64,000 nucleotides of DNA from Paenibacillus_T sp033239625 (GCF_033239625.1 NZ_BTCK01000002.1:1-64000); one strand, 5' to 3'; shown: positions 52,001 through 60,503, counted from the first letter of the stretch. Notes: generated from the sequence alone by a model not told the origin. Made by a program: numbers and translations.

Positions 52001-52367
52001 ATGGAACGAGACGGGCCTTCACATGGGGCTGAATATGAAGCATGACCTGCCTAACGAATGGCATCTGCTTAAGAAGAAAGGAACGGTAGACGTTACCATC
52101 GATAAATCCAGACTACCGTTTATGGCACAGCCAATGACGACTGCAATCGAGAGCGTCATGTTCTTGGCGAAGGGGAAGAGTGACCCGGCCACATTCACCT
52201 TGCTGCTAGGTGACGAATCAATAACGCTTAAGCGGGTGGAAGACTGGAAACTCTGTCGCGAACTGAGACAGGACATTACGTTGAACGAACCTTTTACGCT
52301 AAAGGTTGATGACGCAGCCTTGAACGATCTTGAGGAATTGATCATGATCGTGAAATACCATTTGTAA
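43089..52367 (+). CDS. Tc toxin A subunit (TcA)
   Basis: 3092 residues, ATG 43089 behind AAAGGAG. The N-terminal VRP1/SpvA-like helical shell includes the Cys-rich FCDCGECTSVYSAAAYYVELL near 323-345. Three beta insertions are visible: about 664-777, an Ig-like domain at about 834-948 (PAYPGGTLNFQTEV...LPTGEYILKTGIF), and a PA14-like segment at about 1400-1477 (SGYLIPPAEAAYTFIVRNSD). The neuraminidase-like region is at about 1834-2020. Long coiled-coil and pore helices (about 2450-2780, with GVGAGVAWGFPNL) precede the TcB-binding C-terminus (SLSISIPCVAGPYTSVNASLRL onward). TcA forms the pentameric receptor-binding injection channel that docks the TcB-TcC cocoon. It is larger than usual because of the insertions. 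No signal peptide, as in other Tc toxins. Confidence 0.93.
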   Translation: MDNKPEDRVQTDPLIDAYRFDLKSTKQRQAFDTIYKKNNGDWTAVRSELESHEAFEPELIGNLDFTNQLAEWSGANPKVIVAFQKDEQIRSIRDIAAKLSKSAFIEKVKEAAPGQSEADQRAYAVKLHRELYRAQPTAMLTNLIRDPEVPILNNDVGLHLASVLDGQPEFNIRTTSIYELVKQDEVMQAIPEDHRDEVILQMKTLQRIAAISPDSDALPVLYNANLHSSLHISSVPQKQFLAAMRQSGLEEETLMQIYTNAQQARVRNEKAIMALRETYRGTGVAMIDQGLSIRVDGQKTDQSINSLEETLEKHHLSWDLLFGDADFCDCGECTSVYSAAAYYVELLQYLRNNNLDNDPSNPIPINPDPKDISGTPLQKLLERRPDLGELELTCQNSHTVLPYIDLVNEVMENYIAYTAPKPFNVEGETSGELLAEPQHTEYQAYATLKHEVYPFNLPYHQPIDAARIYLNHLDTSRYELMQTFRKHQEDADPKLAWLKNEALDRAVDAEFLGLTQEEYVILNKESFEQKALIDYQASKLHTEEEYRQIIGVKPVCEYYGYADNAAMLAYDGLTLIKQQFLRRTGIDYFELVDLLKTRYVNPSMPTGKSKMIMESLRFSYRYLQSYAEANGLEQMADMLAKSEQLAMIQSEASGVAISESEIVDWVKDQFAKVGKMIVIEIGRDGFDGLIFVDNRQAAVVEEGIIRDNIYYQIEFGSISVNTGEVTMTSSGQFFWVDPGDPDRIGRMVFISNKGEKGVFLFKNNILFLVMLEQRDSCDLGTALLQHLDGTPLETEEYDRMHRFIRLQRKLGWTIDETDQAIAGIGGSPEEVIPTEWTATATFATNPAYPGGTLNFQTEVTAPKNETVIIDVEIFDLTETRKVFQQFFEHQSFQAGVTKFYPVSWSIPTDLPTGEYILKTGIFNDGWTGQIEWFYDVARIHVGEGANLVSQAKVTSSSINQTSGQAGEINPPLIHQLVAVKRLLGATGLELSKLLTFWSDMGVSGEKSLYQRLFLTHNVLGIDPIFKPDDNGDYLKGDARLSEHLPAVMAALHLTADDIQAIVQAAGMEDALTLHNVSILYRYRLLSSALGLNIASFIKVLPLFGNVFRNAHLTLEFLERWGRMEAAGFTHQQLNFILKGTDDVHEPLTPSRKNVLQLAKSLYDGLNAIDQAHQSLTAVSYEFATNALIRTKTSLLFDNGTVEQIIGLLEGTLTYTTNAPTDVEVTLPDSSSLKRKLKYDSTVGSIKVAGILTEDEVSAYQAIHSGSDWASALVRIQKQQDKRFKELLSGIFDNETTLTEEEKAQIEATIKRGDISVAFEQLTEGQSDPNTAPMKRTAFLALFLPYLRNQLSRRFVIDTLADAIGLDAKVTAVLVMEVLRIKPGTAPIYDVFEQIKDSAAPSEAAWSGYLIPPAEAAYTFIVRNSDASPVIRLDGAVVEVIAQEDPTNEWWSGTLHLQAGKLYKLEAAGAALSQISWKTPASAIVPIPSSALIPDFASQLCEPALTALTKAAILVTEFGLSADEVRFFAVHGDRFGQLDFNALSMPHWLRLDAYVRLRESLPLGKGTLLEFWAWVYTTSDGSQLPDKIADLTGWSSLRIGKLIAADHYNASALELFGHEKTLLKLQHALQIADKIGVDIDLLFEWAVPTSDFGECRVIADNIKHAIRVRHAQTEWEQIAKPLHDQLRSHQREAMIGYLLQRQELIDWEVTDADGLFEYFLIDMQMEPVMETSRIKQAISSVQLFVQRCFLGLEEAQSGISPATLDRERWDWMQRYRVWEANRKVFLYPENWIESNLRDDKSPFFKELESDLLQKDITVENATAALASYLYKVNEVANMEMIGLCISGTGAGTQWSKGARLHVFARTRNAPYYFYYRYFALDEQNWYAWEKMQVDIPCYDIEDRVTRQVTGNGCYLTPIVWHGRLLAFFPQIMKKTKANPGSGTGSISSLGNDASGIDKMKPVEFYEIRMAWSEYRGGKWTQKQISKEAVYTDPIDAINDLPYFKFVPIAYDDRIVINVDDNLDSDGIHYIAFSFNGSAFKIVSPVTTVAIPIDKFNRSQGRLNSWQVSSTAPLSQVRNDIYFQEDIFGERLFGLQYNSIPFHYLDTGRMLGKLGQGTAELFRQQSFDPGQYDQDWHYNIPNLYHELKGVYSLYGWELFFHAPMLLGDALSKAQQYEEAMKWFHYVFNPIADGNDDNRFWQFKPFKNTDSQRILDRIFKELHPNTPDPFISEWRNKPFMPHVVARSRGVAYMKWVVMKYLDNLLAWGDHLFRQDTIESINQATQLYVLAGHILGPRPMTIPKRGSMKVHSYLSLLDKWDAFGNAMVEIELASPFSDQMEAPSGEINGELTFANIYGLASSSYFCIPNNPKLTGYWDTVADRLYKIRHGQNMGGVFRSLALFEPPIDPALLMRAAAQGLSIATMLNDLNTVMPNYRFYYLLQKALELCNELKSLGGAMLAAMEKQDNEEIALIRAKHEGVMQHLQMEIRKKQLVEAQQAVETLEQNRKIVEARMKYYLKLSGLEESLVPSDTSEFSGIPNEIVTVAGDSGLKLIPFEKEDMDKASAAADWQTGIGVVETLASVFHAFPSTTIDFKPLGVGAGVAWGFPNLANAASAVGRGLRIHADHLSYQSASAGKKAGFTRALQERIFQANAAGYELKQIDKQITAQQIRIQLANQEIANQQQAIDNAAEVESFIRSKYTNEELYVWMKGSLKTLYRQVYNLAYDLAKKAEKTYCFERGVSSSNWIQAGYFDAGRDGLLAGEQLYVGLKQLEAAYQNERGYDYEISKPISLYQLDPLAIVKLRETGTCEFALPEVLFDLDYPGHYKRRIKSLSISIPCVAGPYTSVNASLRLLENKFRNTAIGGKAYEENTEENDDRFSSYIIPIQAIAASTAQNDDGMFELNFKDERYLPFEGAGVISKWRLELPTFRQFDYRTISDVIIHLNYTANDGGERLKSTAAKSVKSQLAAIEQQWNETGLHMGLNMKHDLPNEWHLLKKKGTVDVTIDKSRLPFMAQPMTTAIESVMFLAKGKSDPATFTLLLGDESITLKRVEDWKLCRELRQDITLNEPFTLKVDDAALNDLEELIMIVKYHL

Positions 52368-52401
52368 TTATGCATGGATTCGAGCTGCAACAGATCTGCC
52401 C

Positions 52402-52435
52402 AAAAAGGCCACGGACAAAACATAAGTCCGTGGCC
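52402..52435 (-). terminator. Minus-strand intrinsic terminator between the toxin genes
   Basis: GGCCACGGAC (52407-52416) pairs perfectly with GTCCGTGGCC (52426-52435). The T-run is on the minus strand (AAAAA at 52402-52406 on plus). It would stop antisense transcripts entering tcA; on the plus strand it is only a stable hairpin. The rest of 52368-52565 holds no convincing gene. Confidence 0.6.
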
Positions 52436-52565
52436 AGGCAAGGAGGCGAATTATCAGACTTATCTGAGCAGTTGAATGAGAACGGCGCATTCGATCTTCT
52501 CCTTGATGGTGCAAATATCGATACGGCGGGGTTTGAGGTGCAATTTATCGGTATGAGGTGAACAA

Positions 52566-55500
52566 ATGACAAAAGAAATAGAAAATTCAACAAAATCTTT
52601 ATCTCCATTCCTCACAACGGATGGAGGAAAAACGAAGTCCAATGCAATTGAGATCCCTTCCATTTCTTTACCAAAAGGCGGAGGCGCCATTAAAGGAATC
52701 GATGAAAAGTTTTCCGTAAATGCCGTGAATGGAACGGCTTCTTACTCCATCCCCCTTCCATTTTCTCCAGCCAGGGGCGGCGCTTCACCTGGATTGAATC
52801 TATCTTATAATTCAGGCGCCGGAAACGGTATTTTCGGCTTAGGGTGGACTTTGAGCCTGCCGTCCATAAAACGTAAAACCGATAAAGAGCTCCCCCGATA
52901 TCTTGATAATTTGGATTCGGATGCGGACTCGGATACTTTCCTTTTCTCAGAGGCAGAAGACCTTGTTCCGGTATTCGCGAAAAAAACGGATGGTACTTTT
53001 AGCACCGCTGCGGACGGGAACTACAAAATCAAAAAAAAGGACTCCCCGGACGGCTTGTTCACGATCACTTTTTATATACCTCGTATTGAAGGCCTATTTT
53101 CCAGGATCGAGAGATGGTCGGGGAAAACATCGCGGGAAATCAAATGGAGGGTCATTACGAAAGAAAACGTAACGACTCTTTTTGGTTGGAGCGACGCATC
53201 AAGAATTTCCGACCCTAAAGATGCAAATAAAATATTCGAATGGCTGCCTGAATTCGTCTTCGACGATAAAGGCAACTGCGCTCATTACATCTATAAGAAA
53301 GAAGACGATAAAGGGTTAGACGCTTCCTTGTTGCATAACAAAAATCGCATAAAAAGTGGCAAGCTTGCCTATGCCAATCTGTATCCGGAGAAAGTGCTGT
53401 ACGGGAACAAAACGCCATACGGTACGTTAAATGAAGCTTATCCGGCTGAGACGGATTACTTGTTCCAAACGGTATTCGATTACGGGGAGTATGACGAGGA
53501 CGCTCCGTTTGCCAAGAGCAGAGATTGGGATTTTAGGGCTGATGCCTTCTCGGAGTATAAGGCGAGTTTCGAGATCAGAACTACAAGACTGTGCAAACGC
53601 ATGCTGCTGTTTCATTATTTCGCCGAACTTCCCGGCGGCTCGGCATTAGTAAAATCCTTGAACTTCGGATACGACACCACAAGCGAATCAAGTTTTACTT
53701 TCTTAAACGCGATCACCGCCTTCGGATATATCAAGAAACCTGACGGGACGTATACGTCTAAACATCTGCCGCCAACCGAGTTCGACTATCAGAAGCATAA
53801 TTGGGACAAAACCGTACATTCCGTTTCGTCGGACTCTCTCATCCATGCGCCTGTCGGATTGGACCAGCCTCTTTATCAATTCGCGGATTTATTTAACGAA
53901 GGCCTTTCGGGCATTCTGACCGAACAAGGCGGAAGCTGGTTTTACAAAAGCAACTTAGGGGATGGCAAGTTTGAACACGCCAAACAGCTATCGCCAAAAC
54001 CATCTTTTGCTGGCGTAGGTTCACGATTGCAACTGATGGATCTGGATGCGGACGGAAGCAAGCAGTTGGTGAGTTTGAACACTGAACCGAGAGGGTATTT
54101 CGAGTTGAACGACCAAGGACATTGGGAAAATTTTCGAACCTTCGACCGTCTGCCTAATATCGATATGAAAGATTCGAATGTCCGAATGGTTGACCTTAAC
54201 GGGAATGGCAAAGCCGACGTACTGATTACAGAGGATCACGTCTTCACCTGGTATGAGTCGGCGGGCAGAGAAGGAATGGAGAACGCCCACAAAATATTTT
54301 TGCCCTTCGACGAAGAAGAGGGGCCTTATTTCGTATTCGCCGACCTCCAGCAAACCATATTCCTGGCGGATATGTCCGGCGACGGACTGACGGATATCGT
54401 CAGGATCAGAAACGGGGAAGTTTGTTATTGGCCGAACCTCGGTTATGGCCGGTTCGGCGCCAAGGTGGGAATGGACAATGCCCCGATTTTCGACTATCCC
54501 GACGCATTCAATCCGTTTTATTTACGATTAGCCGATATTGACGGTTCAGGTACGACCGATCTAATTTATTTGGGTAAAAACAAATTCACTTGTTGGATGA
54601 ATTTAAGCGGAAACGAATTCAAAGTCGCTCCGTTCGAAATAGATCCCTTCCCTGAAATTCATCAGCAAGCAAAAGTCGCGATTACCGATTTGCTTGGCAA
54701 CGGCGGCTCTTGTATCGTCTGGTCAAGTCCTTTATCCAAGGATGAACAGGCTCCGTTAAAATATATCGACTTAACGAACGGCAAAAAACCTCACGTCATG
54801 GTTGCTTACAAAAATAACCTTGGCAAAGAAGTTACTTTGGAATATACCCCCTCCACCTTGTTTTACGTAAAGGATAAGCTTGCAGGCAAGCCCTGGGTTA
54901 CCAAACTGCATTTTCCGGTTCATTGCGTTTCAAAAACCGAAACGAGAGACCGGATTTCTGGTTACCGCAACGTCAGCTCCTACCGATACCGACATGGCTA
55001 TTACGACCATGCCGAAAGGGAATTCAGGGGATTCGGTATGGTCGAACGGACGGATGCCGAAGTTTTCGAACATTGGGTAAAAGGGAATGCAAGTAATATC
55101 GTGGATCAATCTTTGAGTCAGGATCCAGTCATCACGAAAAGTTGGTTTCATACCGGAGCCTTTATTAGCGAGGACAACATTCTGAGCCCGTTTTCCACGG
55201 ATTATTGGCAGGAAGAAATGAAGCGGGAGGGCTTTACGTTCGTCGATCATGAATCGGCTTTGCCTGATGCGCGTATCATTGCCTCTCCGGGTTTAGATCA
55301 ATCCTATGTCGACCGTCTCAGTACCCAGGAATGGAGAGAGGCTTTACGCGCCTGCAAAGGCATGGGACTACGTACCGAAACGTTTGCTCACGATGCTCCT
55401 TTATCGGGAGCGACGCCTGACCAAATCAAAAAACAACTTACGCCTTACTCCGTCGCAACCCATAATTGCGTCGTCGAGCTGCTGCAACCGCAAGGGCAAA

Positions 55501-58500
55501 ACAAGCACGCCGTATTCGTCGTCAAAGAGAGCGAGGCCATCACCTACAGCTATGAGCGGGATACGAAAGATCCGCGAATTACCCATACTCTCAATATCAA
55601 GCTGGATGAATACGGAGACGTACTGGAATCGGCTTCAGTCGTGTATCCGAGAATAAAAAAGGATCTTTCCCTGCCCATGGAAACGCAGGAAACGCAGAAC
55701 AAAACCTTGATTACCTATACGCAAAATAGCTTCACTAACGATATTGATTCGGATTTTTCCTATCGTTTGAAACTTCCGGCGGAAACGATGACCTACGAGT
55801 TGAAAGGCGTTTCGAAGAGCGACCGATTTTTTTCCGTGAAAGATTTCGAGAATATCCTAACGGATGCCGTCCAAGCGGAATATCATCAGGCAGATATAAA
55901 TCCCGCAACTGGAACTTCACAAAAAAGGCTGATCGAACATATCCGCACGGTTTACCTCAGTGACAATTTTAAAGATGCCTTGCCCTTGTATCAATTGGCA
56001 CCTTTGGCGCTTCCATACGAAAGCTATCGATTAGCTTACACGCCGACCCTTGTCGACCATATCTTCGGTACGAAGGCGAATGATGCTCTTATGCTGGAAG
56101 GGAATTTTACTTACTTCGAGGGCGATCAAAATTGGTGGATCCGCTCGGGAACGACCCAATACGTCGATGCGGGAGAAGCCGTCGCCGATGCTCGCGGCCG
56201 ATTTTATCTTCCCCTTTCCTATACCGATCCGTACGGAGCTCAAACGAAAGTGAAATTCGATGGTAGCTATCGACTCTTCATCGAAGAAACCGAAGATGCG
56301 CTGGGCAATAAAACGATAGTCGACCGATTCAATTTCAGGACGCTTTCGCCGCAACGAATGAAGGATCCGAATCGCAATATTTCCGAAGCCATTAAAGATG
56401 AACTAGGCTTGGTGAAGGCCGTGGCAATATTCGGTAAAGGCGATGAAGCTGATGATCTGATCGGCTTGAACGAGTTCTCTTCGTCGGCCGATGTCGCACT
56501 GGTCAATGATTTCTATAACGCTGGGGGATCCGATCTCTTGGTTGCGCTTGGGAAAAATTTATTGCAGCATGCCACGGCAAGATTCGTCTACGACTTCGAT
56601 GGATACCGGAATTCGGGTAAACCCGCGGCTGTCGCTTCCATCGTAAGAGAAGAGCATTTTAAGAAAAACAATGACTCGCCTATTCAAATTAGTTTTGAAT
56701 ACGCCGGCGGTCTTGGTCAAGTGGTCATGAAAAAGAAGCAAGCTGAACCGGGGCTGGCCAAACAGGTGACAGTCGATCCCGAAAACGGATCTTATCGCAT
56801 CGCCGATATCGATACCTCGTCACTTATCCCTAAGCAACTGCGATGGATCTGCAACGGCAGAACCGTGCTGAACAACAAAGGCAATGCCGTGAAACAATAT
56901 GAGCCGTACTTTTCCGTTTCGCATGCCTTCGAGGATATGAAGGAATTGGTGGAAACCGGAGTCACGCCTTTGATGTTCTACGACGCGCCGGGACGGCTTA
57001 TCAAAACCGAAATGCCCGACGGCACATTGTCGCACACGGTGTTCGATTCATGGAAACAAGCCGTATACGATCAAAACGATACGTGTATGGAATCTTCCTG
57101 GTATCACAAGAGGATCCACCGGCTGATCGATGCCGAACTCCTTGCGGCCGGCAAAGATCCAGCAAAGGAAAAAACGGCCGCCGAGAAAGCAGGCAAACAT
57201 GCAGGCACTCCTAATGTCCGACACTTCGATACATTGGGCAGACCTGTACTTTCAGTCGAACATAATAAAGATTTGATTACCGAAGAGGATGAATATTACT
57301 TAACCAGAGTCGAACTCGATATCGAAGGCAATCTGCGCAAAGTTACCGATGCCCGAGGGAATGTCGTGATGCAATATGAGTACGACATGTTAGGCAACAA
57401 AATCTATCAGAGCAGCATGGATGCCGGTAAGCGGTGGCTGTTGGCGAATATTTTGGGCAAGCCGCTGCGTACTTGGGATGAGCGCGAACATGAATTCCAA
57501 TATTTTTACGATACCTTGCATCGGCCTACCCACAGCAAGGTCATCGGCGGCGACGGAGATACTCCTCTTAACCAGATATTCGATCGGTTATTTTACGGAG
57601 AGAATGAAGCCGATCCCGAAACGAAAAACCTCAGGGGGCAGGTCGTCAGGCATTACGATACCGGCGGGCTTGTTGAAACGCCTGAATATGACTTCAAAGG
57701 ACAGCCTAAATCAACCGCGCGCAAATTATTCAAAAACTATAAAGGCATCGTCAACTGGGTAGACGCCAACTTAACTGCGGATCTTGAGGTCGAAAGTTTT
57801 ACTTTTATTACGGAAACGGACGCCCTCGGAAGAATCGCGAAACAAACCGCGCCCGACGGCAGCATCATTACGCCCTCTTATAATGAGGCGGGTTTACTGA
57901 GCGGCGAGAGCGTTTCTCATGCCGGAGACGCCATTACGACGATCTATATCAAAGCCATTGATTACAATGAAAAAGGCCAGCGCATTAAAACCGTTTATGG
58001 CAACGACGTGATCGCCAGGTGTTATTACGACAAGGAAACGTTCCGGCTAACGCGTCTAGAAACCAAACGCTCGAACACTGATCCACTTCATAATTGGCAT
58101 TACACTTATGATCCGGCGGGCAATATCACTCATATAGAAGACACCAACATCCCCGTCGTATTTTACGATAACCAAAAAATAACCGGAGCTGCTACTTATA
58201 CTTACGATGCTCTTTATCGTCTGGCGGCGGCCGCCGGCAGAGAGAATGATGCGCCGCTCTCTTATGACAGTAAAGACAATTGGAACGATAATGCTTTCAT
58301 GCGACAAATGAACCCCGGCGATCCGATGGCTATGCGGAATTATTCTCAAAGTTATTTCTATGATGCGGTCGGCAATATTGTACAAATGCGTCATCAAGCC
58401 GCAGGCAACAACTGGACAAGAGAGTATAACTATCAAGCAGCGAATAACCGTCTGATCAGCACACAAGTTGGAGCAAATACTTACGGCTATGCGCATCATC

Positions 58501-60113
58501 CGAGCCATGGCTTCATTACGGACATGCCTCATTTGGAAGTGATGGGATGGAATTACAAAGAAGAACTCGTCAAAACCGTCCGCCAGAGGCGAACGGACGG
58601 CGGCACGCAGGAAACGACTTATTACCAATATGACGGTCATGGGCAACGGATTAGAAAAATAACCGAGAATCAGGCCGATGAGGGCGTTCAGCCAAGCAAA
58701 AAAGACGAACGGATTTATGTCGCCGGGTTTGAACTCTACAAACTTCATAGCGGCACAGATGCCGGGTTGGAACGGACCAGCCTGAGCCTGATGGACCAGC
58801 AGCACCGTTTTGTCATAATCGAGACGGAAACGAAGCCGATCATGGTATCGGGCATACCGACGGGTCGAGCCGCCCCTGTCCAAACGGTGCGTTATCAGTT
58901 GCACAATCATATCGGTTCGGCGGCGTTGGAGCTGGATGAAGCGGGGGAAGTTATCAGCTACGAAGAATATCACCCCTACGGCACTACCGCCTTTCAAGCG
59001 AAAAATGCGGAAATTAAATGCGCTGCAAAACGCTACCGCTATACCGGCATGGAGCGGGACGAGGAAAGTGGCCTGGAATACCATAGCGCTAGGTATTATT
59101 TACCTTGGTTGGGCAGGTGGTTGAGCGCTGATCCGATTGGCATCGAAGACGGCATAAACGTGTATCGTTACGTCAGAAATAATCCGATAAATGCTAACGA
59201 CAAGAACGGAAAACAATCCGATCCTTCTATCGCAAGCAGCGCTGAACCTGAGCCGGAATTAATGTCAGCATGGCCGTATAACAAACCGGTGACGGATAGA
59301 AGCGGAGTCGGTCATAACGTTCAGCGGGATCACCCTATTCAGATTTCCATTCGAGCGGAACAGCGGGGCAGAACGGGTGCGGAACAAAGGGCAATATCCG
59401 CTGCTCAGGGAGAGCTAACGATCCTGGTCGAAACCGGGAGAGGATACTTTCATACAGAAGTAGGAAGGTTTCAAGCCGAAATAAGGGAAAGGGTCCGTGC
59501 AGGCATCATTACAAGCGAGTCGCAATTAATCGAGGAAACGAGGGCAGCTTACGTATTGGCCGGCCGGATTACGAATACGCCAGTAGATCTTAATGAACTG
59601 GACAGGGTCATTATATCGAACCAAAGCGTATTGCACGTAACGACGGAGGAAACGAGAAGAGAACTATCGTCCCAACAGGGTCCGACGACGGTAAAGGATG
59701 AAACGGTTGAGCAAGGCCTTTCACCAACTTCGCGCATCGTCCTTCATAATCCACTTCCCGCTACTTTACCTGGGCCATCTCTAAATTCGCCGTCTCTGCC
59801 TACTCATACGGGGAATACAAGACCGCCTATCGAGCTGCCGATCCATACGGGTCATACGAGTCCTCCTGTCGAATTTCCGACAATGCTGCCCGGAAGACCG
59901 ATTGAAGAACCTTCCGTAAGCGATATGATCGTTACAAGAGATACCGAACCGGTAAGAGAGACTACATCGACGACTACGACAACATCTTCCTCGAGTTCGA
60001 ATCGGGAATTCTGGGCTGGCGTTGCCGTCGTAGCAGGGGTAGCCGCACTTGCGATAGCGGTAGATCTTTTATGTCCGCCACTTGCCGTCCGCCATGCATT
60101 CGGAAGTCCATGA
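52566..60113 (+). CDS. Fused Tc toxin B-C subunit (SpvB-Rhs) with variable toxic C-terminus
   Basis: 2515 residues, ATG 52566 behind GAGGTG. The SpvB domain is at about 35-350 (ISLPKGGGAIKGIDEKF, GLGWTLSLPSI). FG-GAP/VCBS propeller blades are at about 480-725 (DLDADGSKQL, DLNGNGKADV, DMSGDGLTDI, DIDGSGTTDL). TcB middle domains run to about 1480, and Rhs/YD repeats follow (YDPAGNITHIED, YQYDGHGQRI). The Rhs-core end is RYTGMERDEESGLEYHSARYY...DPIGIEDGINVYRYVRNNP at about 2155-2215. The last 300 residues are the presumed cargo (GHNVQRDHPIQISIR, a Pro-rich stretch, a Thr/Ser run and one membrane-like helix near the end). TcB and TcC are usually separate proteins forming the cocoon; here they are one chain. 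More A/T-ending codons than in tcA suggest a separate history. The toxic activity is not identified. Confidence 0.9.
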   Translation: MTKEIENSTKSLSPFLTTDGGKTKSNAIEIPSISLPKGGGAIKGIDEKFSVNAVNGTASYSIPLPFSPARGGASPGLNLSYNSGAGNGIFGLGWTLSLPSIKRKTDKELPRYLDNLDSDADSDTFLFSEAEDLVPVFAKKTDGTFSTAADGNYKIKKKDSPDGLFTITFYIPRIEGLFSRIERWSGKTSREIKWRVITKENVTTLFGWSDASRISDPKDANKIFEWLPEFVFDDKGNCAHYIYKKEDDKGLDASLLHNKNRIKSGKLAYANLYPEKVLYGNKTPYGTLNEAYPAETDYLFQTVFDYGEYDEDAPFAKSRDWDFRADAFSEYKASFEIRTTRLCKRMLLFHYFAELPGGSALVKSLNFGYDTTSESSFTFLNAITAFGYIKKPDGTYTSKHLPPTEFDYQKHNWDKTVHSVSSDSLIHAPVGLDQPLYQFADLFNEGLSGILTEQGGSWFYKSNLGDGKFEHAKQLSPKPSFAGVGSRLQLMDLDADGSKQLVSLNTEPRGYFELNDQGHWENFRTFDRLPNIDMKDSNVRMVDLNGNGKADVLITEDHVFTWYESAGREGMENAHKIFLPFDEEEGPYFVFADLQQTIFLADMSGDGLTDIVRIRNGEVCYWPNLGYGRFGAKVGMDNAPIFDYPDAFNPFYLRLADIDGSGTTDLIYLGKNKFTCWMNLSGNEFKVAPFEIDPFPEIHQQAKVAITDLLGNGGSCIVWSSPLSKDEQAPLKYIDLTNGKKPHVMVAYKNNLGKEVTLEYTPSTLFYVKDKLAGKPWVTKLHFPVHCVSKTETRDRISGYRNVSSYRYRHGYYDHAEREFRGFGMVERTDAEVFEHWVKGNASNIVDQSLSQDPVITKSWFHTGAFISEDNILSPFSTDYWQEEMKREGFTFVDHESALPDARIIASPGLDQSYVDRLSTQEWREALRACKGMGLRTETFAHDAPLSGATPDQIKKQLTPYSVATHNCVVELLQPQGQNKHAVFVVKESEAITYSYERDTKDPRITHTLNIKLDEYGDVLESASVVYPRIKKDLSLPMETQETQNKTLITYTQNSFTNDIDSDFSYRLKLPAETMTYELKGVSKSDRFFSVKDFENILTDAVQAEYHQADINPATGTSQKRLIEHIRTVYLSDNFKDALPLYQLAPLALPYESYRLAYTPTLVDHIFGTKANDALMLEGNFTYFEGDQNWWIRSGTTQYVDAGEAVADARGRFYLPLSYTDPYGAQTKVKFDGSYRLFIEETEDALGNKTIVDRFNFRTLSPQRMKDPNRNISEAIKDELGLVKAVAIFGKGDEADDLIGLNEFSSSADVALVNDFYNAGGSDLLVALGKNLLQHATARFVYDFDGYRNSGKPAAVASIVREEHFKKNNDSPIQISFEYAGGLGQVVMKKKQAEPGLAKQVTVDPENGSYRIADIDTSSLIPKQLRWICNGRTVLNNKGNAVKQYEPYFSVSHAFEDMKELVETGVTPLMFYDAPGRLIKTEMPDGTLSHTVFDSWKQAVYDQNDTCMESSWYHKRIHRLIDAELLAAGKDPAKEKTAAEKAGKHAGTPNVRHFDTLGRPVLSVEHNKDLITEEDEYYLTRVELDIEGNLRKVTDARGNVVMQYEYDMLGNKIYQSSMDAGKRWLLANILGKPLRTWDEREHEFQYFYDTLHRPTHSKVIGGDGDTPLNQIFDRLFYGENEADPETKNLRGQVVRHYDTGGLVETPEYDFKGQPKSTARKLFKNYKGIVNWVDANLTADLEVESFTFITETDALGRIAKQTAPDGSIITPSYNEAGLLSGESVSHAGDAITTIYIKAIDYNEKGQRIKTVYGNDVIARCYYDKETFRLTRLETKRSNTDPLHNWHYTYDPAGNITHIEDTNIPVVFYDNQKITGAATYTYDALYRLAAAAGRENDAPLSYDSKDNWNDNAFMRQMNPGDPMAMRNYSQSYFYDAVGNIVQMRHQAAGNNWTREYNYQAANNRLISTQVGANTYGYAHHPSHGFITDMPHLEVMGWNYKEELVKTVRQRRTDGGTQETTYYQYDGHGQRIRKITENQADEGVQPSKKDERIYVAGFELYKLHSGTDAGLERTSLSLMDQQHRFVIIETETKPIMVSGIPTGRAAPVQTVRYQLHNHIGSAALELDEAGEVISYEEYHPYGTTAFQAKNAEIKCAAKRYRYTGMERDEESGLEYHSARYYLPWLGRWLSADPIGIEDGINVYRYVRNNPINANDKNGKQSDPSIASSAEPEPELMSAWPYNKPVTDRSGVGHNVQRDHPIQISIRAEQRGRTGAEQRAISAAQGELTILVETGRGYFHTEVGRFQAEIRERVRAGIITSESQLIEETRAAYVLAGRITNTPVDLNELDRVIISNQSVLHVTTEETRRELSSQQGPTTVKDETVEQGLSPTSRIVLHNPLPATLPGPSLNSPSLPTHTGNTRPPIELPIHTGHTSPPVEFPTMLPGRPIEEPSVSDMIVTRDTEPVRETTSTTTTTSSSSSNREFWAGVAVVAGVAALAIAVDLLCPPLAVRHAFGSP

Positions 60114-60118
60114 TGCGA

Positions 60119-60164
60119 GAAAAGGTGCAGTCCCTTAAAAAATGAGGAGGCTGTACCTTTTTTT
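60119..60164 (+). terminator. Intrinsic terminator of the toxin operon
   Basis: AAAGGTGCAG (60121-60130) pairs with CTGTACCTTT (60151-60160), including one G-U pair, and is followed by TTTTTTTG. It begins a few bases after the stop. Confidence 0.8.
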
Positions 60165-60503
60165 GCGGGTACTTTCGCGAAGGGCTATTTCATTGTGCAA
60201 TATATCAGAACCTCGTAAGTCCTCCGAAACTTCGATTGAGAGTTATAGTTGTTCTAATCTTCCTCTTTGGATTTGGACTCAAAGTAGTTCGAGGGTTAAA
60301 GAATTATAGATTTTTTCTACTTCTAATTTAATCAATGGAATACTAATGATAATAATAATGAATACGGCGCTTATTGGTAGTATTGAGGGAGAGGGGCGCC
60401 CGAATTCATGAGAGGAACCTTCATTATTGGTGATGACAACGATTCCTTCTAAATGTCTGAAGGAGTCGCCGCAGGAGAGATTTCGAAGAGGGCGATGTGA
60501 CTA
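60165..60503 (+). other. AT-rich intergenic stretch
   Basis: No gene, RNA or repeat that I can support. A 14-codon frame beginning at ATG 60408 (MRGTFIIGDDNDSF) is too short to call. Confidence 0.4.

Noticed and set aside
52370..52561. A 63-codon frame between tcA and tcB-C
   Set aside because: There is no RBS, it spans the perfect hairpin, and it shows no recognisable motif.
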